This document shows positions 11,601 through 23,719 of a stretch of 64,000 bases of DNA, one piece after another. Position 1 is the first letter of the stretch, and each line of letters opens with the position of its first letter. A program made the position numbers and the translations under genes. This DNA is from Medicago truncatula (Eukaryota > Streptophyta > Magnoliopsida > Fabales > Fabaceae). The notes beneath the pieces were generated by a model. That model was not told the origin of the DNA. It saw nothing but the letters and a program-made list of their open reading frames with translations, and did not search any database. The stretch is taken from the NCBI RefSeq assembly GCF_003473485.1, contig NC_053045.1, positions 61,298,494 to 61,362,493 on the forward strand, read 5' to 3'.

Positions 11601-14470
11601 TGTTTTTTTTTTTTACTAATGATTACAAACTTCAACTCACAAATACATGTTTCATCTAGTGTTAGCTACGGTGAAGATAAGCAATAGTACAACTTATACT
11701 TACTTCGGTGCACTGCCATTTCACTCAAAGACCTTTTTTTTTTTTGTGTGGAAAAACCCTAAAGTTAGTATTGGAAACAGACCTCGGATATTTTGACATT
11801 TAAGACTTGATATTAATTCTCACTATCAGAACAACTTTTTGAGTAGCGTTTTCAACTAACATAAATGCAGATTTTATAATTCACCAAATCAATCAACTTG
11901 AAGCAATGAACTTACCGACGGAAAAGTCTACCACTTCATCAACTGCTTTTTTTTTTAGGAAAACTGCTTGTTATTTTTGTTACTACTATTTCATATTGTC
12001 GTTATTATTTTCGTGCATAATTTAACTTCTACAGTTCTACTCCATCCATCATTCTTTATAAAGTACATTTCACATTTTAACAAATATTAAAAATCAATGG
12101 TCCATAAGTCCCATTTTAACAAATATTAAAAATCAATTGTCCATAAGTCCTAGATCAAGTTTGTTTGTGAGTTTTTTTTTTTTGATAGAAGTTTGTCTGT
12201 GAGTTTTAATGGTTATTTGTTATTTCGTCTATCTAAAATTTTTTTAACAAGTAATTACTTATTGTATTAATATTAAATAACAATTGGTAGTGTTCTACCA
12301 AAAAACAATTTGGTAATACAATTAATGTTTATATTTTGGGTATAACTATTAAATTGTTTTTGTGTATACCGGGATGCAAACACTTGCATCCAATTTGGAG
12401 AATTGCCACTAAAATGTTAAATTTTGTAGCAGTCTATTTTTCTATTAAAAAATAAGTATTGTCCCAACCAAAAATATTGTGTAATTTGTGAAAACTTAAA
12501 TGTTCAACTGTGAGAGATAAATTAATGAATGTTTGTTTGATCACATGCATAGAAAACAATTATAATTTATAGATATTTCTAATCTCTAAACTTTTATTTA
12601 ATAACAATGATATCATCATATACTACTAATAAAATAATAAATTTAAGGACGGATTTTTGTAACGGAAAAATGACATATCTCTCTAACTAATCTTGCTCCC
12701 ACTCGTTGAAATTTCAAGACCCGTCAATGAGTATATGTATTCAATATTAGCTATTAGTAATAATCAATAATATATTTAAAAAATAATAATAAAAACATGT
12801 AATAATTTGAATTGGGACTTTTTTACGAGAATTTGAACTTATATTTAGGGCATTCTTATAAAAGGAATACCAGTGTTCTTCTGATTGTTGTGTGCAGTTT
12901 GACACTTGGAGGATATACATTGAATTTGTTTTTGGAACATAACTTATTAACTAAGCGGGGTGTATTTTTGTGTTTATATATATATACTCTTTTGGCCTCT
13001 CAAAAAAATATACTCTTTTGGCCTCTCTGCTGCTTCTTGCAATAGGGGAAGTTGCCTAATAAAATGTGCTGATTAAAAAAAGAACTATGCGGGGTAGCTC
13101 AAATTTAAGGTCTCAACTCTCATGCGAAGTTATTCAAAACTATTAATAGAAGACAATCACAATAAAATAGTACATTGTCATTACTGAAAATAATATGATC
13201 TAGACCAGAATCTATGTTCCTAAGAATGAATTCATTCCTGAATGCATGAACTGTCAATGGACCACTTTTGTTTATTTAAATCTATTCACTTGTAGTTTTT
13301 ATAGGGACATATGCTATAATATTCATATGGCATGGCAAACCTAAGTTTATTTTCAGTTGATCGATCTACATTTATCATAGACTATAATTTTATTCTGATT
13401 TTTCCCTTCAAAAAAAAAAAATAAAATTTATTCTGATTTTTAAATTTGTAAAAGAATAAAATTAACAAAATTTTATTTCCACTTTTCGAAGTATGAGATA
13501 TTACATTAATCCATTAATTGTTTTTTTTTTAATAATTAAAAAGAATCTTATTAGTTTAATTAAATCTACTCTTTACTATTTCATATATTTTAAAGATAAT
13601 TGATATCTTTGTTATTATATAATGTTAATTTTTAGTTTATTATATATTGTATATTATATTTTGCATCAAACATTTTATTTTACCATGAATTTATAATATT
13701 AATTTTTTTACCATGATCTTTGTCTTGTATGGACATGTCCTTACATGATTCGATGTCACATTTTAACCTAAAATATTAATATGTTAGATAAACAATTTAT
13801 CTCAATTATATGTTGATCAATGTTCATTTTTTCAAATGAAAATTCTAACTCATACATGCGATACCAATACTTTGGTGCATCCCTAACTTATAGGAGTATA
13901 AGTATGGTTTTCAACAGTAGAATTGGATACATATGCACTATTGAAATGAATGCCGTGACTAAAAACAAACGTACTAGAAGGGGTAACCAAAACAAAAGGA
14001 TTCTTTAAACCTCAACTATCAAACTTTGTATGTCCTTGGATTTAGTTCTTATTTTAGGAGTATGCATTTAAAAGAGTACATGTGAACCCCCAATTGATAT
14101 TTACGGTATTGATTAATGTCATATGCTTACAAAAAAGTACATGACAGCTCTAACGGGCCTTGCAATTTCCAAACCAAGAATTATGATTAACATATCGCAT
14201 ATGGCAACTTGCATGACAGCCAACATATCCATAAAACTTATTTTTATGATATACTTGAATGCAACAATAGTTGCAGAAGGTCACTAAGCCATATGAGCTA
14301 ATGGTTATTTCCCACATTATTATAACTGGAATGATATTTGAGATTTGTTTTTAGATAGATTTCCCACCATTAGGAGAACTAAAAGCGATTTGAAACACAT
14401 AGATTTGACTTTGACATGTTTTAGTGATCTCGATTCCATTTTACTTTGTTTTGTAAAATAAAATATATAT
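11601..14470. other. AT-rich intergenic DNA
   Basis: No gene was seen. It contains a 39-bp tandem duplication (12073-12150) next to a Stowaway-like end at about 12042 (TACTCCATCCATC), and several poly-A/T tracts. Short ORFs here lack codon structure and recognisable residues. Confidence 0.5.
12073..12150. repeat. 39-bp tandem duplication
   Basis: Copies at 12073-12111 and 12112-12150 differ at one base (AATGG versus AATTG). The unit begins CATTTTAACAAATATT and ends CATAAGTCC. Confidence 0.85.
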
Positions 14471-14479
14471 TTTTTTTTT

Positions 14480-15072
14480 TACTCAAAACTTGATTTTTAA
14501 GCTCAAATTTATTTAGTTGAATCAATTTTATGTGAATGCATTCAAACATAAATCATCTCAATTCAATTTACTTTTGACTAAAATCAAATTTACATCATCA
14601 ATTCATTCAAAATCAAATTTTTTTTAAGGTAAAACCAAACACACACTATATTTCAAAAAGTTCATATTAGAGATTCCCTTGACCACACGTTGACAACCCA
14701 ATCCACCACACAAACAAATATAACATAAGTGTATGTTTGATTTCATTTTTTACGGAGTAAAAAATGATTTAGAGGGGTAAAATTGATTATGTTTGATTCC
14801 ACTTTGGAAGGAGGTGAAATTTATTCTAGAGGTAGAAAATTGGTTTTCACATATTTAGATGTTATCCAGTAGAATCTATTCTAACTAAAACTATAATAAT
14901 AGGAGTCATTGTTTGTACTATTAATTTTCCGCCTTGAATTCCACTTTTATATAAATAGATTTATCCAAACAAAAAATACTTTGCATTAACTTTATTTTGA
15001 TGATAATCAATTTTAGAGAATAATTTCAATTTGAAGTTAATTTTTTTCATCACAAAACAAAACACGCATGTT
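14480..15072. repeat. One or two MITE-like elements related to the copy in WDR75 intron 2
   Basis: A first block ends near 14655 with AAAACCAAACACACACT, which is the inverted terminal word of the 4370-4752 element. A second block begins GTGTATGTTTGATTTC at about 14731 and ends near 15068 with ACAAAACAAAACACGC, an inverted match of its own start. The interiors are rich in AATCAATTT-type words. Boundaries are approximate. Confidence 0.5.
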
Positions 15073-15934
15073 TAGATAATTAGATTATCCCTTACCAAAA
15101 AAAAAAAAGATAATTAGATTATCTTGAATAGAACTAGTTTAGCCTTAAAATTTGATTTTAAGTTGAAGCTACTATTTTAAGTTTTTACCTTTATCATTGA
15201 TATTTTTAGTTTGAATTTATTGTTCAACTTAATTTTTATGAATAAAATCGAACATAAATTCTTTTACCTTCAACTCACTTAAAACAAAATCAATTCATTG
15301 TTTTTTTTTTTCCACCACATCCAAATTATTATATAACTAGAATAATTGTAAAATTAGCTTGAAAAATGAGACACCATTTCATACAATTTAAAGAAAACAT
15401 CTACGAATTTCTTATTATTATTCGTCAAATTTGCATAAAGGACACCTTTTATGTACACAATTTTCTCTGCCTTGTTTTACATAAAGAGTTTACATGTATC
15501 CCGTGAGCAGTAATTTAATTTGCACGCGAAAACAACCATGCATTGTCATTTTCCTTTTGTGTTGCCGACATAATATGGATTGGAGTTCAATTATATGATC
15601 ATAAATTCACATCACATCCACAAGCACACATACACACACTCAAAAACAAAAACAAAAATCAATTATAGAGACTGATTAGATAGGAGTAACATATTGTACC
15701 ACAACAGAACACTTCAATTGTGTCGAATAAACTATCAATTTAGTTTTTAAACTATTATTTCCTCTCAAATTTAGTCTATAAACCACTATATAATTTTTTT
15801 TAAAAACTAAATCACCTAAATTGATACCGAGAAAAATCAAATCTAAAACTTTAATAATGAGCATAATAAAAATTTCAAACTAACATTTTTTTTTATATAT
15901 ATATAAACCATTATTTACATTTGAATAGAAGGCA
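15073..15934. other. AT-rich intergenic DNA
   Basis: No gene or clear repeat boundary was seen. The ORF on the minus strand at 15676-15864 shows no recognisable domain. Confidence 0.4.
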
Positions 15935-16965
15935 AGCAGACAACAGCTGCACTGCTAGACCTTTTTAGATAGCAAAATCAATCCTCGTGAACACAACATT
16001 CATGACCTATAGGAGACATGACATTGCTATGCATGACCTTTTGAACTCTATGTAGAAGGTCAACAGCCTCTGGTGCTAGCAAACCGAAAGTGTCAAAAGC
16101 AAATCAAGCATGTTGACTGTCAGAACACGCTTTCTCATGTTTGGCTACTTTACCTAACACGACTTTTAGGGCTGCCTGTCATACTGTAAAAGGTCCGACA
16201 CCTAATCCCACGAGTGGTGAAACCCCAGTCAAGTCTACACAAGCATGTTTTCCACCTACCCATACCATAACGTCTGCATGCCTAAGTGTTGATCTTCTAT
16301 CTAGTAGGTCAGTCAGGAAGTTCACAGACGCCTCTTTCTTCACTGATATTCCTGCCCGTCTGAATATCAAAAAGTACATCCCTACAAAGTCATGTCTGTA
16401 CTTAGAGCGGGGAAGCTCCTTACAATGAACGACATGCTCCCCAAAAGTATTCAGGCACGCCTTACGACAAACAGGGCACACCTCATCAATAGAAAATAGT
16501 GGAATCGTAAGGTGATATCTAAAGATAGTACGATACTCCACTGATGATATATGCTGAACTAACCCATCAATTAGGATAGCTAGAAGAAAATCCTGAGCAT
16601 GTGCTGCTTGCAAACATCCAAAAATTGTTTTCTTTCTCGTGGTTATGTCAAACTTAACTTCCATATTTTGAACACTTTTACTAAAAAGAGCACTCGCCAA
16701 AACATGTTGTGCTTTAGGAGGGACGATGTCTTTGCTAGTAAAACTACTAACATCAAAATCTGAAATCGCACCACGAAGACAATCCAAAATATTATCAAAA
16801 TCCGAGTTCATGCCACATAACCCACTGTCTCTCAAAATATGATCTTGTAGCACCTAAGATTGTGCCCTAGAAGCCACAAAAGCTTACAAAAAAGCCTCTA
16901 ATGTTGAGTACAAACCCAACCCTCCAAACCTAATAGGTAAAGAAGCCAACAAGTTGTCCTTAAAA
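15935..16965 (-). pseudogene. Decayed C-terminal part of a reverse-transcriptase element
   Basis: Read on the minus strand from 16965, the translation begins LASLPIRFGGLGLYS, the end of a reverse-transcriptase-type domain. It passes a few in-frame stops, then runs open through 16853-16179. This stretch contains a Cys/His cluster of the form CPVCRKAC followed by HVVHCK. It then continues, out of frame and with stops, to a match of the usual C-terminal NVVFTRI motif near 15990. This order is one I recall from plant retroelement-derived hypothetical proteins. Multiple stops and frame changes make it non-functional. Whether the parent is LINE-like or of another class cannot be settled here. Confidence 0.7.
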
Positions 16966-17371
16966 TTTAAAAAAAAAAAAAAAAAGTCAATTTGATCCCT
17001 AAAATCTTAATAACAAGAACCAAATTGATAGGTTTTATATATTAAAGAGTGGTTATTAATTAAGTCCGCACTAATTAAGAAAATCAGAAGTAAAAAATTT
17101 GTATTAGAAAAAACGACTTTTGAACTTCTAAAATGTTGAATGCAACATTTTGTTATGCAAAAATTTTATATTTATTTTAACAATGTTCTGAGAGCATTAA
17201 TTAACATTTTTTTTTCTTTATAGTATAGTATAACTTTGAGACTAATAAATTGAAGATGATTTGATAGTTTATAGGCTAAATCGACACTTTATTCATTTTT
17301 ATCCTCAAAATTAAGACATGTATATACATACATATGTAACTCAATGCGCTTGCCTAACTACTTTGTCCTAA

Positions 17372-20300
17372 TTAATTACTTTCAATTGAATCAATTAAAG
17401 ACATTGAAAAGGAACTGTCATATTCATATTCCAGATCCTCAAAACCCCAGAACTCTTCCTCTTGTTCTTCTTCTTCCTCTGGCATTTTCCACTTCTCTTT
17501 ATCCATCTCTCCCTCCTCCATTATCTCCAATACCTGTCATTAATCAATTGAACATAAACTAAAAATTAAGTAACTGTTATTGTTGCACAGTATTAAAGTG
17601 TGACATAAAATCGAATAGAACCTACACATTTAATAAATTAACTTGTCTTCTAGTGTATTTTAAATTATACACACATTTTGTTTGTGTGTGTGTGACTGCC
17701 ATATATTAACATGTGTCCTATTATAATAAAAGTCAAGATTAGGTAAGACACAACATCAACTGATTAGTCAATTTGTATGAGAGAAAAAATGCCGCCACTG
17801 AATTGCATTAAGAAAATTCGAACAAGTCTAAATTCATGCATAAGAAGTTATAAGCAAAACCATCATATTTTAATAAAAGATAACATACGAAAAATATATT
17901 TTGATTGTTTGAAGCATTGAAATTGATGTTATTGTGTATAGTTTATTGGTAACTTGGCAAACTGTCTAAATAAAAAGCATTAATTGGACAAGTGAACACG
18001 CCATGCCAATTTAGATAATGTGACAAATTGACCAAGTTTACGAAGATATGAAAAAATTATATATATGTCACGGATGCAAAACAATTTGTTTATTTTTTAC
18101 AAATACCAACGATCTAATTTGAAGAAAAAAAAAATTATATCCACGAAATCACGTTTACTTATAGAAAAGTATATATACTTTTTTATTTACGTTAGAAGTA
18201 TAGTATATACTGAAAAATTTATATGTGGGCTGATGTAAAGATAAAAGTCAAAATATATAAAATTTCACCAATCAATGAGATAAATTAAGAAAATGCCAAG
18301 TGGAAGAGTCCTAATCTGTTCTACGTATCAATTGACTGGATACAATTTTCATTTACATCAAATGTAAATCAACATTGGGTACGTCATCTTATCATGCAAA
18401 CATTAGACTAGTGTGTGTGCACTCTTAAAGATTTACTAGTTAGAAAACTATTCATAATTCAAATAGAGATAGGTTTTTAATTCGAAACAGATTGAGTGTT
18501 CCTAATTTTAAGTTTAACTAGTTTCTATTTTCTTTATGGGTATTGGGTTTTGCCCCCCTATGTTATTGCGTTCTTTAATTTATATACAAATTTTGTGATA
18601 CATTTAGATACCTTTTTCTAGTTCTAAAATAAAGAGCATATATTTGTGATATTCTTTGAAAAAAGTATGCACAAATTCGATGAAGTGATATAAAAATTTA
18701 TTACTAGAGAAGACCCCTCGCTTTACTTGTCTTGTGCATTACCGTGGTAGTTGTACCAGTTTTTACTATTTGTATGTCCTAAAATGATGACCAAAATGAA
18801 GTTGGTGATTGGTTCCTTCTTTGGGAAGAAAGAAATTAATGGATGGGAAGGAATGGATGACTATATTTCCAGGCACAAAAACAACTCTCTGCTCACATGT
18901 TATGTAGTAGATATTTCTTTGTATAAAAAACTAAGTATTTTATCCAAACCCTACACAATGTCTAGATGGGCTCCATGAATGACTTGGTGTTTTTGTCATA
19001 GCAAAAGAATAAAATGAAGCAAACCATATTAATCAATGGACCAATTATTTGAAGAAGTAATCTTGATGACATTTGAAGAATTATTATTATTAATTATAAT
19101 TATAATCTAAGACAAAAAGAAAGTATACCTCAGTCATGGAGGGTCGCCAAGTGGAAGATGCCCGGATGCATAGAGAGGCAGCAAAGGCAAGTCTCTTTAA
19201 CTGTGTTACATCATATTCTCCTTCAAGCCTTGCATCTACTAGCTCTTCTATATCACCTTTGTTCAAAATTGGTTTAGCCTACTCATTCAAAAGATGAAAT
19301 TATCAACAAGGCTCATACAAAATCATCAAACAAAGTTATTAAACATCAATGTAAAAATCATCATCCAAATGGTTTGTGCATTCACAATCTCTATGCAGTC
19401 GACCACATTGATGGTTGTTGGATTAACACTTGACGATATATATTTTGATAGAAATTTTAATTTCTTAAATAATTTGGACCGTCAAATCTTTTGATCAAGA
19501 AAATGTGACTATATAGACAACCCAGATGACCAAAAATTCATGAAATAAAGTAATTAAACTAATGAATGCAAAAAACAAGACTACTCTGGCCTAGTACTAG
19601 AAGAAACCAAAAAAGACATTTACAAGGAGAAAAAAACAATCAAAAGTGGGGCTAGTCTACTCTACTCTACTTACTTACCCAGCTATGTAAACTTTGGTGA
19701 GACACATCCACAGGTTTCCTACCAGAAATGACTTCTAGCAAGAACACACCAAAAGCAAATACATCTGTTTTCTCATCCACAACTCCATGCAAGTAGTATT
19801 CTGGTGCCAAATGTCTACAAAACATAAACCATTCCATTTTTATAAAGAAATAAAAAAAAAAAGAATATTTACATGAGTATCATGAATGATTTTGAAAACA
19901 AAAATAAAAATAAAAAATACCCAAATGTTCCTTCTATTGGAGCAATTGAGTGATGAGTCCATTGTGATGGAAGCCATTTTGCTAGTCCAAAATCAGATAT
20001 CTAACACAATCAATCAAAACAAACTTTCATTAGAAAACACACATAAGAAAAACTGTATAACATAACATTTGAAACATTGAAGGTTATAAGAACCTGTGGT
20101 TCAAAATCTTTTGTCAATAAAATGTTTGATGCCTTGATATCTCTATGGATTATTCTCCTCTTGCAACCTTTGTGCAAGTAGTGAAGTCCACGCGCTGTCC
20201 CAACAACTATTTTATGTCTTGTTTTCCAATCTAAAGGAGCCAACTGTTCATCTACAATATAACAAGATTTTCATATACTATTAACAACCCTTTTTTTCAT

Positions 20301-20922
20301 TTCATGTTTTGATACCAAAACATCATTTCTATGACAAATAAAGAGGTTTATGTAGTTACCATGAAGAATAGATGAAACAGAACCAGTGGTGGATAGTTCA
20401 AAAACAAAGTAAAGTCCATTGTCAATACAACATCCTAGAAGAGATAAAACATTGGAATGACGAACATGACCAATTGTTCCAATCTCTGTCAAAAACTCTT
20501 TCTCTTTTCTTTCATCCTTTGAAGCTCTTGTTAATCTCTTCACAGCAATTTCTTCACCATTTTTCAATGTTCCCTTGTAAACCTCAGCATAACCACCTTT
20601 TCCAACCATATTTTCTAAAACAAAAAAAAAATCAAAAATAAAAAAACTTTTATTCCCAAAAATTTCATGAATATTATACTATGAACTTTTTCAAAAAAAC
20701 AAACAAGTCTTAATCACCTGAGTTGAAGCCATTGGTAGCATCAAACAACTCTTCATAAGAGAAACATTTCCATGTTGGTTTTTGACAAGTTTCTTCTTCA
20801 TATGGAAGAATCTTCAAGCTCTTTTCATTTTCTTCACCTTTGGGACTCAGAACTGGTTCCCCTAAACCACGTTTGGTAAATGAGAAGAGCCTCTTGAAGC
20901 TGCCTGTTCTTATATACCTCAT
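17372..20922 (-). CDS. Receptor-like cytoplasmic kinase, RLCK-VI/RBK type (7 exons, 381 aa)
   Basis: Exons on the minus strand are 20922-20718, 20614-20360, 20251-20094, 20000-19921, 19814-19679, 19278-19129 and 17533-17372. All splice sites are GT-AG and in phase. The protein has a short basic N terminus ([15 protein letters not shown]) with no signal peptide or membrane span. The kinase domain shows a glycine loop [11 protein letters not shown] (residues 73-83), catalytic Lys94 in [14 protein letters not shown] (189-196) and DFG (209-211), with a GTFGHLAPEYY activation end. The last exon supplies a Glu-rich tail with [14 protein letters not shown]. The domain is an active RD Ser/Thr kinase. 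Known RLCK-VI members bind ROP GTPases, so a signalling role at the cell periphery is likely but inferred. An upstream in-frame TTG is not used as the start because ATG at 20922 fits the family. Confidence 0.9.
17534..19128 (-). other. Long last intron of the kinase gene
   Basis: This 1,595-bp AT-rich intron separates the last kinase-core exon from the acidic C-terminal exon. It starts with GTATAC and ends with TGACAG on the minus strand. I see no gene in it; the ORF near 18751-18978 has no recognisable content. Confidence 0.7.
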
Positions 20923-21092
20923 CACAATGAATATCAAACAGAGTACTCTGTTTCATGCAAAACAGAGGACAATGAAATAGATAACTCTGTGTCTGTGTTT
21001 GTGTTTGAGTCTACAAACATAGAGACAAAGCCAAGACTGTGTTTGGTTTCAAGGTGTAGCTTGAAGAAGAGCTGTGTATATGTGTAGGGGTC

Positions 21093-21127
<35 letters not shown>

Positions 21128-21132
21128 GAGAG
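21093..21132. repeat. (GA)n microsatellite upstream of the kinase gene
   Basis: About 40 bp of AG repeats, broken once by GGG, lie about 170-210 bp upstream of the kinase start codon. On the coding strand this is a CT tract, common in plant core promoters and leaders. Confidence 0.85.
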
Positions 21133-21837
21133 ATTAAATGCTTTGTCTGTTGAAAATGTACAAAGATTTTAGAGTTATTACAAGAGTAATGAAACTTAGA
21201 CGTGTGTTAGGAGAAAGCAGAAAAATGAATTAAAGTGGCGTGGCTATGGTTAGAATGGGGTGACCCTATCATCTACACTAATTTTAAATGGGTTTGAATT
21301 TGGTTAATTCAATATAAGTTTAGGTCACGGTAGTTGTGTATGCTTCAAAAATAATATAGTTGTGTATCTTTCACATGATAGAGTAATTAAAAGTAATAAG
21401 GTTTTATTGAAAAATAATAATAATTTATTAAAAAGTCATATATCAAATACAAAATGTACAAGTTTTAATGTAAAAGTTTTATTTTAAATTTCTTTAACGT
21501 GTATAAATTTGCACACGATAAAAAAAATCTCTTATATAAAATCACGATAATTCATATACTTTTGGGATAATTTGTTGTGGTGTCAAACATAAATTGTTAG
21601 ATTTGTGATAATTATATGTAATTAGGGAAATTCAATTGTATTTGTAACAATAGTTGCCACTATACATGCCATCTCAATATCTTAGTCCTTAGAGAGATGC
21701 GTGTTCCGTGACTATTTTTTTCAATTAGTGATGTAACAGAATATTTTGTTATTTGTAAAATTTAAATTCGTGGTTTTTTTGTTTCTTTATCATTTTGAGG
21801 TTCAATGGTAAAAAAAATAAAAAATAATCCTTGTTTT

Positions 21838-21988
21838 TACACCCTCCGATCACTATTATAAGTAAAAATTAACATTTTATATTCATTCATTAAATGATGT
21901 ATGTTATTTATAAAAAAGATCAAATACAACATTAACTGAATGAATCTAAAATATAAATTTTTGCTTATAATAGTGACTGGAGGATGTA
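21838..21988. mobile_element. Stowaway-like MITE
   Basis: Inverted ends read CACCCTCCGATCACTATTAT on the left and, inverted on the right, CATCCTCCAGTCACTATTAT, each flanked by TA. The 150-bp length, TA target and CTCCNTCCG-type end are typical of Tc1/mariner-derived Stowaway elements. Confidence 0.75.
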
Positions 21989-22161
21989 GATGACACAAGG
22001 AAAAATACTATGGAAGCTTATTATATGTGAGTTTATGAAGGTGATGCTATCTATCGGTACTTGTAGATGTAATTAGTGATACCCCAATTTTGGTAATGGT
22101 TCAGGTAAACTACTTTGCATTTATGAAAGAAAATGAACTTTAGCGAAAAAGTTGATATTGC

Positions 22162-22290
22162 TACTCCTTCTTCCGTTTTAAAATATAAGCAAAATTTATT
22201 TTTTAGGTTTATTCAATATGGACCACATACATCATTAATTGAATGAATTTAAAAAGTAAAATTTGCTTATATTTTGAAACGAATTATATC
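22162..22290. mobile_element. Degenerate Stowaway-like MITE
   Basis: The left end is CTCCTTCTTCCGTTTTAAAA after TA. The right end carries TATATTTTGAAACGAATTAT, a decayed inverted copy. The subterminal ATATAAGCAAAATTT and AAATTTGCTTATAT words are inverted copies. Confidence 0.6.
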
Positions 22291-22698
22291 TTTCAATGAT
22301 CTATTTATTCATACGAAAGACTAGAGATCAGATATTTTAATCTGTAACACTTAGATGATATAGTATTTGATGACATTATTTCTACTTTTCTTTTAATCAA
22401 TCATTTTCTCTCATCTAAATAATTTATTTTAATCATTCATTCATTATCTTCTGTCATCTAAAATACTAACAGAAAAATACCAAAATTTGTAAACAAACGT
22501 TAACTTTGTTCATGTTGGCTACATGGATAAAGTTAACGTTTTGAAAAATACTAACAGAAAGGACCACTTGGGTAAATGAAGGTATATTTAGGGGACCAAA
22601 TTGAGACAGTTTAAAGTTAGGTGATCAAATTGAAATTCAAAAATAAGTTAAGGGACCAAAACATGTATTAAGCCTATTTAGATTTGTAGTTCTTTCTC

Positions 22699-22802
22699 TT
22701 GGGTTTTTGTCCTCTTTTATACAAAATAATATTTTAATTAAAATTAAAATTTGGGTTTTTGTCCTCTTTTATACAAAATAATATTTTAATTAAAATTAAA
22801 AT
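22699..22802. repeat. Perfect 52-bp tandem duplication
   Basis: The unit starting TTGGGTTTTTGTCCTC occurs at 22699-22750 and 22751-22802 with no difference seen. The unit also contains an internal TTTTAATTAAAATTAAAA palindromic stretch. Confidence 0.9.
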
Positions 22803-23000
22803 TTGAATTCAAGTTATAGCAAATGATTATTGTCATACATATAGTAAATCTGCTACATTATAAAGTTAATTAAGTGGAACTTTTTTTTTTGTTTGAGGAG
22901 AATTAAGTGCAACTTAATAAGTGGATTTGAAATTGATTAATCTGGCGCATTTCTCTTCTCATTTTTTCCTAGTGCAGAATCTGTATCCTTTGGTGGATAT

Positions 23001-23716
23001 CACTATAAGAAAAGATGCAATTAGCCAGAAAACTATGCCAGGAGCAACAACTCCTGGCAAATTTACCTGGAGCAATACCAGAGATGCCCCTGGCAAAATT
23101 ACTTTAGAAAAAGTGGGCCCGATTCTCATAAAACTACCCTTTTGTCAAGCGAAAACCCTTTTACTTCCCTCTCTTCTTTTAGATCTAATGTATGTACTAT
23201 TGTGTTGTCCCTTCTCAAATCCAATTTCTCCATCGCTGACCTCCGCTCCCAACTATTTCTCTATGTGACATTGTCATTAATCCCCAATTATTTGTCATTA
23301 AAAACTGAATAGTTAGATATTATTATTATTATTTAACTCAACAAAAAAAAGATAATATTATTATTAACCTCAACAAAAAAAAGATAGTGTTTTTTAAAAC
23401 TATTTTAATTATTAAATTTTAATATTTTGATTTTTTAAACAATTAAAAAACGTTTTTTATTTTATTAAAATCGTACATATTTTGCCAGGGGTTAACCCCT
23501 GTCAATGTTCCTGGCATGGTTTGAAAACGACTGATGTGATGCTGACACAGTCTGCAAATTTGCCAGGAGCTAAAGCCCTGACAAGTTCATTTGCGATGAG
23601 CAGATTTGCTGGTGATTCTGCTCTTGGCAAAACTCCTGGTAAACGTCCAGTTGCCAAGGCTTTTAACATTTTGCCAGGGCTTCTGCCCCTGGCAAAATGT
23701 AACATTTCTTGTAGTG
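23001..23716. mobile_element. Non-autonomous CACTA (En/Spm) element, 716 bp
   Basis: The left end is CACTATAAGAAA and the right end, inverted, is CACTACAAGAAA. The element is flanked on both sides by TAT (22998-23000 and 23717-23719), the 3-bp duplication expected for CACTA. Inside both ends are short palindromic modules built on GCCAGGNGC and its inverse: near 23037-23060, 23482-23504 and 23672-23695, with further single copies. Such subterminal repeats are the presumed binding sites for the transposase. There is no transposase ORF, so mobility would need an autonomous relative. The short ORFs inside merely read through the repeats. Confidence 0.88.
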
Positions 23717-23719
23717 TAT

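Larger units (their letters stand above)
21133..22997. other. Intergenic DNA with Stowaway-like MITEs
   Basis: No gene. It holds two Stowaway-like elements (21838-21988, 22162-22290), a block at about 22555-22675 with GGGACCAAATTGA-type words like the ends of the elements near 51 kb, and a perfect 52-bp tandem duplication (22699-22802). Confidence 0.5.
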
